A stretch of 64,000 nt of DNA from Sisyra terminalis (GCA_958496175.1 OY292275.1:56559701-56623700); one strand, 5' to 3'. Positions 35,995 to 48,574 are shown, counted from the stretch's first letter. The notes: generated by a model from the sequence alone, not told the origin. Numbers and translations: made by a program.

Positions 35995-37608
35995 TAAATC
36001 TTCATTTTTCGTTAGTAAAAACCAGATTTTAGAAAGGTTAGAAATATTTAAGTATTAAAACATATTTTAGAGTCAATTAAAGAAATTTATCAAAATAAAC
36101 TTTGTGTTTTTTTTTTGTAAGGACATATCTTTTATATAATGTTAGCTATACAAATTTGAGCAAAATGATAAATGAGTAAATTTGTTAATAAATGAAAGAA
36201 AAAAAATGGTACAAAACTGTATTTACTATCTTTGTAAAAATATTTATACACCTACAAGGTTGGATGCTATCTGTATTAATTGTAATGTAAATTTTGTCGT
36301 TCGAAACTAGAAGACCATAATGTATATACATTGGAAAAAAAAAATAATAAAATAAAATAATGGCGACACGTAAAAAATTGTAACAATTTACAACTCAATC
36401 GTCGCATTTATTTATGGGTATGAGTACAATATGAAAAACGGCAAACGAGGATGACTTATCAGTATTTTGACATTGTAAAATAGATGTGAAAGCACGGACG
36501 AAAACATTATCATCATATGATTAGGCGACAAAGTGGTTCTACAATAGATTTTTTTTTTTTTTTTTTTTGAAAAGAAACTCTGTTCTGTAACTACATAACA
36601 TTGAAGATGATGAACGACGCTTTTGATTCAAATATTTGTTGACATGTTTGTAATGTTTATTGCTTTGTTTGAATTCATCTCGGAAAATAAATACCATTTT
36701 CCATTTTTCTTCTCCCCGTCATCATTTTCGGAGACTCAATGTTTAACCTTATATAATGATTAACCCTGAATTTTTTTATACGTTTTGTATAAATATTGGT
36801 GCTTGGACAACACTAAGGACATATTTTTTTCAAGTTAACGTGGACCAGGAAAATTCAAATGTCATATTTTAATTGCACGTAAATGAAAATGTCCCAGAAT
36901 TAGGTAAATAAAATTTGGTTCGAGATTGGCGCAGATTATCCAGGGGAGGTTACACTTTATTTGCTTAAAATTCTCCAAAAATTCATCCAAAGTTTTTGGT
37001 ACCCTTTGTCAATTAAAACACTGTAAAATAACTGATCAATAAATAACTCAATGAAAAAAAAATATTTTAGTTATTAATATACCAATGTTTATCGAGAAAT
37101 TTAAATTTCCAAAAAAAAAGTCAAGAATTTTCCATAATAACATATGTGTGTAACATATATTTATCAAAGATCGATTGCATTTTTGTCATTTCATAGTAAT
37201 TCCGCGAGGAAGTTGTTGTAAAAACGTGCTTTTTATATTATATCGCTTGTAAATTGCATCCTTTTATGGGTCATTTCATTGAATTTGTCACATTTTTTTT
37301 TTCAAATAAGTAAAATGTGTTTATCGAAACTAAATGCACAAAGCGTCATTGCTATTTTACTAACATTCAGCGAATTTTCAAGGATAGGAAAATAAATAAA
37401 TGAAATATGTGAATTTCGTGATTGAAATTTTAAATTCTATAACAATTTCAATTATCAAAATACTATAACGATAGATACCTTCATTTCTAATTTGGTTCAA
37501 AAGTTTAATTGTAACTATAACTTTGTGGATTTCATTTTTTTTTGCAATTTATGAATTTACCAATTATTTTTGTAAAATTTTTGTTTAAATTGCATTTAAA
37601 ATATTTAA
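35995..37608. other. non-genic stretch with one more complex block
   Basis: Mostly A+T-rich. 36360-36540 and 36600-36740 are compositionally richer, without frames or terminal repeats, and could hold regulatory sites. A poly-T run lies at 36549-36568. Confidence 0.35.
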
Positions 37609-37613
37609 CGGTA

Positions 37614-38525
37614 GGGGAACCTGGAGTGGAACGGGCTACCTAAGTTTTAATTACAATTTACGAGAGATTTAAAGAAACAATCTCATTGTTTTGTAATTTA
37701 TATATTTATTTACTTCAATTTCTACAAATAAAAAAAGGTTTTATTGATTTAAATTAATAATTAATATTAAAAAGTTTGGTTTCAAAAACAAATGGAAGTT
37801 TTCCATTCTGCCCCATCCCCTGGTCACAATGGGAAATGGGCCTGGAGTGCAATGGGATTCTTGTTATGGGCTTAGTTCGCAGATGAAGACACTGTCATCA
37901 TCGTGTTTAGTCCAGCATATGCCAAATGTGCCCATTTTTGACAAATATTGCAGGAACACCAACTTTCATTAGATTTGGAGTTTAAATCCTCACAGTATAA
38001 GCAGATTACCTCTGCATCTTCCGATCTTTCTTATATATGGACTGTCGGCTAGTTTTCCTTTTATATGTACTCTCTATCTGCTAATAAAATAAAAATATCT
38101 TTCTGAAAGGAAATACTATCTGAATGGTATATCCCATTCCGCCCCACCCATTGTGCCCCAAAGCACCTTTCACACAAGGACGACTTTTATGGCAGGATAT
38201 ATTGGTTATATTTGAATAATCACTAGGCTTTTAGTTAGTCAACAGTATGTTTTAGCAAACATGTCATGTTAATATTCAAACAACAATTAGAACATTGGAT
38301 AATTACCTTAGTGTTACTTTGCAAAAATTAGAATTCGAAAAACTTTATTTCGACTTTTGATAAAAATAAAAACAACTGCATTTTTTACTGGCGATAGCCA
38401 CTTCTTACAACGCAGCACAGTTAATTGAACATTGAATATGATTTTTACGCGTTTTTGTCACCTGTAACAAGTGCTAATTCCATTTTCCATCCCGCCCCGG
38501 TACCCCATTCCGCCCCGTGTTCCCA
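37614..38525 (-). mobile_element. pogo/Tigger-like transposon relic with zinc-finger tail
   Basis: The termini are inverted: GGGGAACCTGGAGTGGAACGG on the left and the inverse of TGGGAACACGGGGCGGAATGG on the right, each flanked by TA (37612-37613; 38526-38527). Further internal copies of ATTCCGCCCC occur near the right end. On the minus strand about 38021-37865 encodes CLYCEDLNSKSNESWCSCNICQKWAHLAYAG and, after a frameshift, DDSVFICEL. This CxxC...CxxCxxWxH...C pattern is the zinc-finger-like C-terminus of insect pogo-type DDE transposases. The catalytic domain is gone; 912 bp remain. Confidence 0.72.
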
Positions 38526-38529
38526 TATT

Positions 38530-39476
38530 GCATTACCTATAATTATAGACTTCTAGGTAATAGTTTTAAATAACTTTAGGGGTCTTTACACTTTCGAAAA
38601 AAATTAAATAAAAATGACTTGAAAAAATTAGAGAAAAGTTAATTATTTTCGCTTTTCATAAGGCTATTAATTTTAAAAAACCAACAGAAAAAAATTAATA
38701 TGTAATGGAACTTAAAAATTGCACACCTGTAATTATGATAAAATTAGATTTTAATTGAAGCTACGCCTTTAAAGCCATTTGTGCAAATTAACAACTGTGT
38801 AATCAACAAATGTATGATAAAAGCACTAAATATATCATAATGAAAATATAATCACATTATAGTGAAATATCGTACTAATATTTGGCAAATTACCTACTTA
38901 TTTTTTAATTTTTTGTGCCCCCCTTGATTTTATTTGATTTTATCGATAATTATTTCAATTAAAGTGGAAATTTTCAAAATAAAAAATCCCAAAAAAATAA
39001 CTAATTCTATTACACCTCTTAAATTGTTAACTATATTGGAAAAACAGTTAAACAAAAGTCTTAGCAAATTTCATTTTCTTTATATTTTTGCGTCGTATGT
39101 AGTATAGTTTTCGTAAGAAAAGCATCTAAAGCGATGAAATTGGATTATTGTTGGGAAAGTACTTATAGGTAATTTACATCAAATTCCGAAGTTTGGTAGA
39201 TTTTTTTTGTCAATTTTGTAGTATTGGCAATACTAAATTTTCCAACATAGTGGTTCCTAGAATAAACTAATTTTAGACGAATTATAAGGATAATTCATAA
39301 TTTCAAAAGTGAAGGAGTGATTTTCATAGATCCATACCGTCATTGAATTTGGCCTGTTATTATTAAATAATTAATAAAATTAACTTTTGATGCCCGAAAT
39401 TACATAGTTAAAACAAAATCATAGTTTTTTAAAAGCATGATATATTTTTTTCTATCACAAATGGTTACTATAAGTT
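38530..39476. other. A+T-rich non-genic stretch
   Basis: Nothing recognised. Confidence 0.4.
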
Positions 39477-39484
39477 GTAGTAAC

Positions 39485-39640
39485 CCAAGGTTTATAAAAT
39501 AAACAGGTGGCCTCATGCGCTACGTGGTGTATTCAGAAGAAATTCGTACATATGTTCAGACTGATTCAAATTTCAAAATTCTTCGTATGACGTCATCTTT
39601 TTTTTTCTAATGGGTCAACCTGTGTAATTTATAAACCTTG
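39485..39640. mobile_element. 156-bp MITE with perfect 8-bp target duplication GTAGTAAC
   Basis: CCAAGGTTTATAAA at the left matches the inverse of TTTATAAACCTTG at the right, continuing imperfectly through AACAGGT/ACCTGTG, about 25 bp in all. GTAGTAAC occurs immediately outside both ends (39477-39484; 39641-39648). The 8-bp duplication fits hAT, P or Merlin; the ends are not typical hAT, so the superfamily is open. The interior is non-coding and includes TGACGTCAT. Confidence 0.75.
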
Positions 39641-40035
39641 GTAGTAACCAATGTTTAACGTTAGATAAATAAGTTCAAATCCAACATTACTTCCAAAATT
39701 TAAGCCCTCATTTTGAAAATAAAGAGATTTTGAAGTAATATATGCTGATCTGCTTATAATTAGTAAATTAATTTGTTTTCATAAAGTTCTATAACTCAAT
39801 CATACAAGTGGTACACGTGTATTGTATACCTGTCAAATAAAATCGAGTGTTAAAAATTATAGTTAAAATAGTTTATTTTTTTTAAGAACAATGCGTTTAT
39901 TTCTATTCTATGATACTTTTATATTTTAATGTCTTTTTAATAGTCCTAACTTTCCAAAGTTTGGAAAAAAGCTTTAATTTATGGTATAGCTTTCAGATAT
40001 TTAGCATTTAAGATTATTTTTAAATTTTTTAAATC

Positions 40036-40221
40036 GATATGTAATATAAAGAATAAATCAGGAAGTAGTAGACCAACCAATTTAGCAGTGTTTAATTTTA
40101 TTTATTGCAATTTGAAACGTTTCGTCGGTGTTAACGTTGCAAATTGCAATATAAAAAATAAAACACTGCTTAATTGTTTGGTCTACTACATTATGATTGA
40201 TCCTTTATATTACAAATAATA
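40036..40221. repeat. hairpin repeat with about 85-bp arms
   Basis: The left arm (TGTAATATAAAG...AGTAGTAGACCAACCAATT...GCAGTGTTTAATTTTA...GCAATTTGAAACG) is repeated in reverse complement to 40221, with a short centre CGTTTCGTCGGTGTTAACG. It resembles the other palindromes in the window in size class and in the GAAACG word at the apex, but lacks a CTGANGA core. Confidence 0.7.
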
Positions 40222-40417
40222 ATTGATACTAGTTGACAATTGATTTTTCTGTGACAAATTAAAATGAAGTTTTGCGATGGTAATCGTTAACTTGTAACAC
40301 AATGTAATGTTCTCATGGAAAAGCAATTTTTACTTTGAAATTTCTTTCTGTTTTCTGGCTTAAATTGGTTCAAAAAAAGTGCTCAAAGATTCAATAGAAG
40401 TTGAGCTAAGTGCTTGT

Positions 40418-41053
40418 TAAAAAACATGGTTAAACTATTTTAATCGAATATTATATTTTGGGTCACTTTGGACGACTTTTACTGGTTACTGTTCCGTCAT
40501 TTGCCTGCCCTGTTGATTATAAAGTGTAAAAATGTGTTCAAATGTTAACAATTGGCACATGTAAATGCAAAAATGTTATCATTTTGGAAACAAATTTCTG
40601 TTTTTTGTGGTTAATGGTTATAAAAATAAAAAATTATTCTTCCATTCGGTATATATTAACTTATACGGTTATAGTTTATAAGTTTTCCTAATATTCCCGA
40701 GGATAATCATTTGATTTCAATGTTCTGAAAGTTTAACAACTCAAATGGTCCTTTTTGAGCTCCAAAATCCACGAACAAATTGCTAAGTATTACGACTTGT
40801 CTTTGATATTGCTTTTTAAATCTTATCTGAATTTTCCTAATATTTTACCATCACTAAATATTACTGAATTGTTACACGTAAATTAGTTTTGCTGACTTTT
40901 TTGAGCATTAAAACGTCAATCTTTCGACAAGTTATGAACTCAATGTAATAAAACTTTTATTTTAGTATATATTTTTGGCAATGTTTTAGAGTTATTTTTG
41001 GAGTTTGTTTTCAATATAAAAGAGAACTGAATTTTACTTGAGGAATAGAGTAT
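40418..41053. repeat. 636-bp tandem duplication, copy 1
   Basis: It starts TAAAAAACATGGTTAAAC and ends ...GGAATAGAGTAT; the next 650 bp repeat it in the same order with a period of 636 bp. No coding frame or transposase similarity is seen. It contains the phrases TTGGCACATGTAAATGC and TTAACTTATACGGTTATAG. Confidence 0.85.
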
Positions 41054-41700
41054 TAAAAAACATGGTTAAACTATTTTAATCGAATATTATATTTTGGGTC
41101 ACTTTCGACGACTTTTACTGGATACTGTTCCATCATTTACTTGCCCTGTTAATTATGGAGTGTTAAAGTGCATTTAAATGGTAACAATTGGCACTTTTAA
41201 ATGCAAAAATGTTATCATTTTGGAAACAGATTTCTGTTTTTTGTGGTTAATGGTTATAAAAATAAAAAATTATTCTTCCATTCGGTATAGATTAACTTAT
41301 ACGGTTATATAGTTATATAGTTTATAAGTTTTTCTAATATTCTCAAAGATAATCATTTGATTTTAATGTTCTGAAATTTTAACAACTCAAATGGTCCTTT
41401 TTGAGCTCCAAAATCTAAGAACAAATTGCTAAGTATTACGACTTGTCTTTGATAATGCTTTTTAAATCCAAGTCTAAATTTTGCTAATATTTTACTATCC
41501 CTAAAAATTACTAAATTGTTACACGAATATTAGTTTTGCTGACTTTTGTGAGCATTAAAACGTCAATATTTCGACAAGTTATGTACTCAAAGTAAAAGGA
41601 CTTTTTTTTAGCAAAAATTTTTGGCAATTTTAAAGTTATTTTTGGAATTTGTTTTCAATATAAAAAAGAACTGAATTTTATTCAAGGAATAGAGTATCTA
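41054..41700. repeat. 636-bp tandem duplication, copy 2
   Basis: This is the second unit of the direct duplication. It differs from copy 1 by scattered substitutions and a small expansion of GGTTATATAGTTATATAG. The end, GGAATAGAGTAT at about 41689-41700, marks the edge of the unit. Confidence 0.85.
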
Positions 41701-41705
41701 TTGTA

Positions 41706-44700
41706 GTTAAAACTATAATTTCTGGCACACGTAACAATCACCTTTACATAACAGCCATTAACGCTAATCAACATAAAATTGATTCTTTTTATGTATTCCA
41801 CTTAAAAACCTAAAGGTACTTAAAAAACTGTCGTTAAAATTATTTCAAGCAGTTGTAATTAAAATGAATAAAATTTTGAAACACAAAAATTTCAGGCGAA
41901 CGTCTTTGCAAGAAAAAAAATCCCAAGTAAGTGGTAATAATTGTTAAATAATTTTTCATTAATTAACTTTTTCCATTAATAATTTTCAGTTGAGTAATGA
42001 TGAAGTGATTTTTTTTTGGAAGCAATCTGACCCGGAATTTGTAATTATAAATATTGTCTCAACAATTTAGTAAATAATCATCTCAAATTAGGATATACCC
42101 ATCACCTTGGATGTGAAAAATTCAATGAAATTGATACAAATTACGAAAAGTGAACAAATATTTTCAGATTTTTAGAGATTAAATTGTCGCTATTAATAGA
42201 AAAATTAGATAATACTACGAGAAGACATCCTTCAATCGAGTAATTGTGAGGGAAAATGAAATACTTTTTAGCGGTTGATTTAAAAATATAGTAATTAATT
42301 AAAAATTGTCTTTGACATTACAAAGAACAAACATTTTTTGTTTGTACAAAACTAAATGGTAAAGGCTCTAAATACTCTGTCAACATCCAGAGAAATAGTC
42401 CTAATGAAATTATATTTATTTTAGTGATTTTATTCGTTTCTTTGAAAAACGATAATCTGCCACTTATTGAATTAGTTGGATACTTTACAAATTAAACATT
42501 GTTTCAGTCAACAAAGCCAAAGCTAACAAACTTTTAAGTGTTACAAGTAAAAACGCCAGTCATAGGAAATTTCCCAACAAAATCATCCGTTGTGCTTATA
42601 AAATGGCAATTTTCCTGATTTTTTTTCGACTAGGAAATTGGCTCTTGAAAATAGGAAGAATGTTAATATTTATCTGTTTGATTCAATAGGAAATATCATT
42701 GAACTATATTTTCGGGGTTTACATAAGAAATAATCCAAATTTATAGTCGTTTCGATGCTAATATTTACCAGAAAATTTATAGCCTTGAATGTCTCATATA
42801 ATTTTAAAAAACCTTATGATAAGATTTCTATTTCATTAACTTGTTAAAAAGAAAAAAAAATTATCAATCTCAATGAGGAAAGTTTCACGTTTTTCTTTTT
42901 GTTGTGTATTTTTTGATTAGCGGAAAATATGAAGTGGGAAGCTGTTTTATAAAGGTACAATTTGTAACCTACGACTTCGTCTGGATGGCATACTTAAACG
43001 TATCGAATCTGGTAATATGTTTTCTCCACAAAAAATTATAAATATTTTATAAACTTTCTCTGTTTTTCTTTTTATCAGTAAAATATTATATTTCAATGAT
43101 TGGTAACTCAACAATTATGTTGTTTTGGCTTTTCTAATTTTTACAATTTTTCCAAACTCAATAAGGTATTAGGAAAACTTTAAAAACTTTAAACACCAAC
43201 ATTGAACTAACAAAGTAATAAAAAAAATTATTGTGTTGATGTTTTTAAAAAAAAAAATAGCTCAAAAATATACGGTTTCTTTAGCGTTTTCATCTTTAGA
43301 AGTTAACATACAAGCTCTATGAAAAAATCAAGTCTGGTGGTTAAATTATAGGCGTTATCTTTTATTTTAAACTTTGCAACAAAGTTTTGGATATATTTTA
43401 GTTGATATATATTATTATTCATTACCAAATTTACCTCTGTAACCTTTGTAACTTTAACCGCTGTCAAGTTGGCATTCGACTTTAACGGATTAAAATTTTA
43501 AATATATTTTTAGATTGACTTGGTTTTATACTTCATTGTACCAAAAAAATTTTGGTCCTGACTTTAACCCAACAAAAGTTATAAGCAATTTTGTAAATGC
43601 AGTTATTCCATGTTGAATTTTATTAAACCTGTTATTTTTTTCAATTTTTTTTAAATAGTCATAATTATCCTTAGGAGTGAATTAAAAGAGATTTTTTTTC
43701 GGTACAATCTTCAGCCTCACAGTACCTAAGTTGTACTAATGTTAGATTTGGAAATTGTTTCCAGGAAAATCTGTAATTATTGGAAAACTCAATTTTCTTT
43801 CCGGTTGAAGTACAAACGAGATTCAACCGGTACCATTAACTATGGATCAACACCTGGAAGAATCTGTAAAAAAATTGTTTGTACCTCAACAGAATCCAAA
43901 TTATAGTCATTTTTGCAATTGCAACAATGAAATAATAAAAATATAATTACATAAACTAAAACCGTTATAACTATTGTTCGGATTGAGTTACCACGAAAAA
44001 TTTTTCGGTGCATTCTTCTATGGATTAACACCCCAATTGCATTGTAATATAATTTACTTGTACTTCAATTGAAAAAAATAACAGGTGATATAAAATTCAG
44101 CAATGGAATAAGTGCATTTACAAAATCACTCATAACTTTTTTTGAGTTAAACTTAGAATTAATTTTTTTTCAATTTAACGTGCTAACGTCCATCTATAAC
44201 CGTTAAAATTTTGGAAAAATTCCAACAATCTATTATAAACGGGGACTATCTATTATAAACGAATTTTTTTCAATACATTCAAATATAAACAAAAGTCAAT
44301 CTAAAATTATACTTAAAGTTTTAATTCTAAAATAGAGCCATTAAATTTGAATTTTCAATATAAATCTTTATTTTTGTATTGTAAAAAAATCTATACAAAA
44401 GTCCAAATTGATCTTTATATCTGTGAATTTTTCCAGATTTTTTAATAATATTTAAGACAAAAAAAAAGCTCAAAAAGCTCTTTTTTTACCCTTGGAATGT
44501 TGAGGAAGGGTTATCAACTAGAAATTTGGTGGAAAAGAAAATTAAAAATCGTAGAGTATTCCATCTTTGTTCTTAAGGGATGCTCATTGTAAAGTTCTAA
44601 ACTAGAAAATATTTTTTTTTTCAAATGGATATTTTTCTTCAGGGAAGAATCAGGGATCAAGAAAAACCAAAGGTAAACGATCTAAATTTAATAAGAACTG

Positions 44701-47210
44701 TATATAAATGAAATATTGATTAGATTCATCTTCTTTTTTATGATTTTACGATATCTTGTACAATGAAAAACACGAAATGTCGTTAAAATCGAATAAATAA
44801 AAAGACAATATAAGTGGTTTTTTTTTTTTATATTTTCGAGGCTTTTTTGGGTAGGTATTAAAAGAAGTATCGAATTTCAGGAGAGCTGGTTATTAGCCAC
44901 TTGTTTAATTTATTGATTGTCAGGACTATGTTTTCTGTCGGAATTGTCTTGTTTAGCCGAATAATTCGATTGAGTAATTTGATAATTATACTATTAATTG
45001 TTATATCGATTACATCGACATAGCTTATATATCGATAGTTAATTAATAATTCGATAAAATTCCACTTTTGCCCGCTTCTAATATCTATATGATAAACATT
45101 CATTGCACATTTTAAATTGCACAACGGTTGCACTTCTTTTGCTTTCATGGATGTGGAAGTTGGGCTTATTGAAACTATTAATATTTACCTATTATTGATA
45201 ACTACCAAAAGTTGTGGAAAATTAAAGTCTTTTATCATTCTGGTATTTCCTAATACTCCTGATTCCTGTCTGAACTCGGGAGGGTTGCGGACATAAAAAT
45301 TTAAAAGGAACAAAAAAAATCTATTTTTAATTATTAGATATTTTCTTATATTAAAATCGATTTTTATGAAAGAAATAATCGATTTTTTTCATATGTCTGT
45401 TGCACGTCCAGCAATATCCCGGAAGACTTACTAAAAAAGCTCATAGTTTAAGGAGGCATTTCCCAGAATTTTATAAACTGTACTTATTTTGTATTGCACA
45501 TCTTCCAAGGCCTCATTTAAGTCTTTAACCGTAACAGGCAAAGTGCCTAAAATCTGCAGTGGAGAAGAAAAATATTTTTTTTTTGTAAATTTTCAATCAC
45601 TTTGGATTTATTCAGAAATTGGGTCAAATATTTAAATATTCAGAGCTCAGAAATTAATATTATACATTAACATCGATTAAGAATCATATCATAAAAATTA
45701 ATTGCTTTCCATTAAATTATATAAGAATTAGAAGGATTTATGTATGCACAAGGCAAAGCGCAGGATGTAATTTTTCAAGTTAAATGCATTTTTTTATTGG
45801 ATTTAGTTTAGTGTTACTTGACTTTTTTGTGTTGTAATAAATAATTAATCAGTTGGCGGTCATGAACGCTATATATTTCACTATCACTTCGTGTTTGTTA
45901 ATGGCAAATATTTGAAGTGTGAATAAATAAATGCTGATATGTATATGAAAGTCAGTGACGTAGACAATGCATTCGATTTTTATTTTGCTGTTTAAATAGT
46001 AATGGATCTGTATACATATGCATATTGAATTTTGTAGTTTATGTTTGTTTCTTTATTAACGTCAAAACGAAGATCATTGTTTGAGAACGTGGGAAATGCT
46101 ACTGTTACAATAATATGGTGACACACGAATCAAAATTGCTTTAATCGCTTTACGACTGGGCTTAAGATATTATTAATTATAAATCGTTAATTGTTTATAT
46201 TAGTCATCAAAGTATGAAGCAAACGGAATAAACTATCAGTAAATACTTTTTTTTTGTCTAAATCTAAAGATATGTATGATTCAGGGGTACAAATCTGCTA
46301 AGCAAATATTACTTAAGTATATCAACTGGTTTCTACTAAAGAAATCCTTTTTTTCACTAACAACTTACAAACTTTTTAAATTGTAATTTCTTGCTTTAGT
46401 TTCTTCCATAAATTTTTGGAACCATCCCTTAACGCAATTAGATCAACATTTAATATTTTTACAAAGGATTCCCTGGTTATTTTACCATATTTACATGGGT
46501 TAACTTGTCTTACTTCCATTGATTTTTTTATTTTTTCTAGTTCTTACTTATTTATCCTGGAAATTACTCTTTTTCAAATAATTAAAGTCTGCGTTTTTGT
46601 TCATCGTTTCAGAGAAAACTTTGGGGATGTAAAGCTTTTCTGAAAAAAAGATTGGCCATTATATAGTAAACCATAATTTGGCCTACAATTTTTTATCAAA
46701 AAAAGGATGAGAAGAGATTAAAGGTCGAAAATTGTTGTAATTTATTAACCAAAAGTGGTAGGTACTATTTAATATTTTTGCTATAATAGATTAGCAAAAA
46801 ATTATCTCAAACTTTGTAATCACTTGTTTTGATCTTAGAGCTTTGGCATCCCAAGACCTGATCAACCGTAAAGTTGAATCAATGTTTTAATAAGTTTGGT
46901 TGTTTTATTTACTTTTGATTACACACAAAAGAAAAGGATAGAATAGTCAAAAATTTAAGGATTGTATTGAATATAAAATAAGCAAATATCCCTGATTATT
47001 TGATTTCTATGTATAAGAAGCTTCAATTAAATATGGTGAGGTTAAACTAACGAAACTTCAACTAAAAAAGCTCTGGTTTGTTGACTTGGGAAATATTTTA
47101 AAAGAAATATTTTTTACATAAACTTTCTGTGCTTCTTCAACACTGAAGATTATCAATTATCATGGCAAACAACATTATAATGATTAGGTATACAAAGGAT
47201 GCCCCGAAGA
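41706..47210. other. long A+T-rich non-genic stretch
   Basis: No gene supported. Minus-strand open segments at about 43840-44031 (one hydrophobic stretch), 44858-45148 and 45420-45570 have no recognisable family. A local direct echo occurs around 43825-43855 and 44005-44035 (ACTATGGATCAACACC / CTATGGATTAACACC). Confidence 0.4.
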
Positions 47211-47214
47211 ACCT

Positions 47215-47323
47215 TCAATGCAATGGTTTATCGTTGCCTTTTGCATCCTTACACCGTTGACTTTTGGTAGTAAGTTCCTTGGCCTTTGGGGTCAATTTCT
47301 CAGCTCCAGGACCACAAAGTGCC
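47215..47323 (-). CDS. candidate terminal exon of an unrecognised small protein
   Basis: On the minus strand an acceptor-like TTTTATTCACTAG ends at 47324. The following 109 bp are open (phase-1 entry) for 35 residues plus a TGA at 47217-47215. The peptide is polar and lysine-rich (ALCGPGAEKLTPKAKELTTK, then SQRCKDAKGNDKPLH) and is unusually GC-rich and non-repetitive for this region. A possible AATAAA signal on the minus strand lies near 46905. I do not recognise the family and cannot identify upstream exons, so this may be a true last exon, an exon relic or chance. Confidence 0.25.
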
Positions 47324-47554
47324 CTAGTGAATAAAAGATTGAATAAAATTTAGGGTAGTTTTCAAAACACAAAACACATTTTTCAATAATGAATTTTATT
47401 CATGGATTTCTTCATCAGTATTTTATATGGTCCAATCTTTATTTCTTTCATTTTCATTATTTTATTGAAACTTTGAAAATTAAATAACACTTATAATTTC
47501 ACAGTCTAATAGTCAAGTAGTTGACCCGGAAATCAGTGAATAATAATCAATTCA

Positions 47555-47875
47555 TTCAAAATAAGATTTTTTTCACTGACTTTGAACAGTTATTCTGTGT
47601 ATACAATATATAGAATATATTGCGGTCCAATTTATTTACTATAATTTACTATAATAATATATAAAAATCATACCATAAACATAAATTTGAACAGAAGTTC
47701 AAACAAACATATTTGTGACGTATTGCCCAGATACGTATACCGATTGTCAAGCAATCTTTCTCAGTGGTCATCAAGTAGTTTGGATCACTCCGTAACTGCT
47801 TTGTGATGATTTAGTGAATCATCAATTATACTAAATAAATTGGACCGCAATATATTCTATATATTGTATACACAA
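47555..47875. mobile_element. hairpin repeat related to the 14.5-kb palindrome (copy 1)
   Basis: TGTGTATACAATATATAG...GCGGTCCAATTTA at 47596-47640 returns in reverse complement ending at about 47873, giving arms of about 55 bp. The middle contains CATAAACATAAATTTGAAC and CAGATACGTATACCGATTG, homologous to the arms of the 14.5-kb element, and on the minus strand a decayed core (CTGAGAA for CTGAGGA, GGTA for GAAA). A longer left portion (CAAAATAAGATTTTTT...TTTGAACAGTTAT) is shared with the copy at 49.9 kb. Confidence 0.65.
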
Positions 47876-47993
47876 TCAATTCATTGTTGAAAACAAGTTT
47901 GAACAAATCGATTGTTTTGATGCAAAAGAGTGCTTTGATTTCTTGTGCTTTGAAAGCTGTCCCAATTGTCATTTTTTATAAAGTTTTTTTTAA

Positions 47994-48572
47994 AATAATC
48001 TCAAAATAAAAAATAGTTATTTAGTTGTGGTCCACTTAAGTTTATCCTTTGCTTTTAATATAACTATAGATTTTTTTGTCAGATCTTTTGAAATCAAATT
48101 ACAAAAGATATTTGATAATTTATTTACTCCTCTATGTTTCCAAAGTTCTGGGAATTTAGATATAATTTTTATTATTTTGTTAATTTTTGTAAATATTTTA
48201 ATGAAGTTTTTCCAAATAATTTCCATTTAATTGAACAAGTATATATATTGCAACGATAAAATTATGTTTTGTAAATCGTTCTTAAAGATCTTTTTCGGTA
48301 TTTATTCAATCCATAGATTTATGGCTCGTTTTACGTTAGTTAAACTTTCAAATCGAATCATAAGGGTTTTTTCCAAATTTAGGATAGAGGATAATAATCA
48401 TTGGGTGCAAGATTTAGAGAATAAGGTGAAAGGGAATAAAGGAATTCCCATTTGTTTTTCTTGTGGTTTGCGGCCTTGCATTATCCTGTTGCAATGCGGA
48501 CGCATATGCAACTCTGCAGGTGGTTTTTTGACAAATGCTTATTGCAGTGGTCCGAATAATAAATTCAAATAA
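47994..48572 (+). pseudogene. degenerate membrane-anchored RING-finger protein copy
   Basis: A single frame runs from after a TAA at 47991 to TAA at 48570, interrupted only by one TAA at 48228. It encodes about 192 residues. The first half has a strongly hydrophobic segment (LDIIFIILLIFVNILMKFF, about residues 52-70); the second half is basic (FTLVKLSNRIIRVFSKFR) followed by a C-terminal RING-like block: CFSC, then PCIILLQCGR-IC, then NAYC. In a C3HC4 RING of the CxxC...LLxCGHxCxxC...CPxC type, the His is replaced by Arg, the sixth Cys is missing and the final CPxC has decayed to CSGP. Zinc binding is therefore lost. Membrane E3 ubiquitin ligases with a C-terminal RING (MUL1-like and relatives) have this layout. 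The absence of introns suggests a retrocopy or a large last-exon duplicate, now dead. Confidence 0.5.
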
Positions 48573-48574
48573 TA

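Noticed and set aside
40122..40140. Hammerhead-like GAAACG in the 40.1-kb hairpin
   Set aside because: No CTGANGA box or helix II; only the short word matches.
43840..44031. Minus-strand frame with one hydrophobic stretch
   Set aside because: Short, A+T-rich codons, no family; a hydrophobic run is expected by chance from T-rich sequence.
44858..45148. 96-codon minus-strand frame
   Set aside because: No recognisable domain, Ile/Asn/Leu-rich, with no splice or start context.
45420..45570. Minus-strand open segment with protein-like phrase VTVKDLNEALEDV
   Set aside because: About 50 codons without start, clear acceptor or recognisable family; too weak to list.
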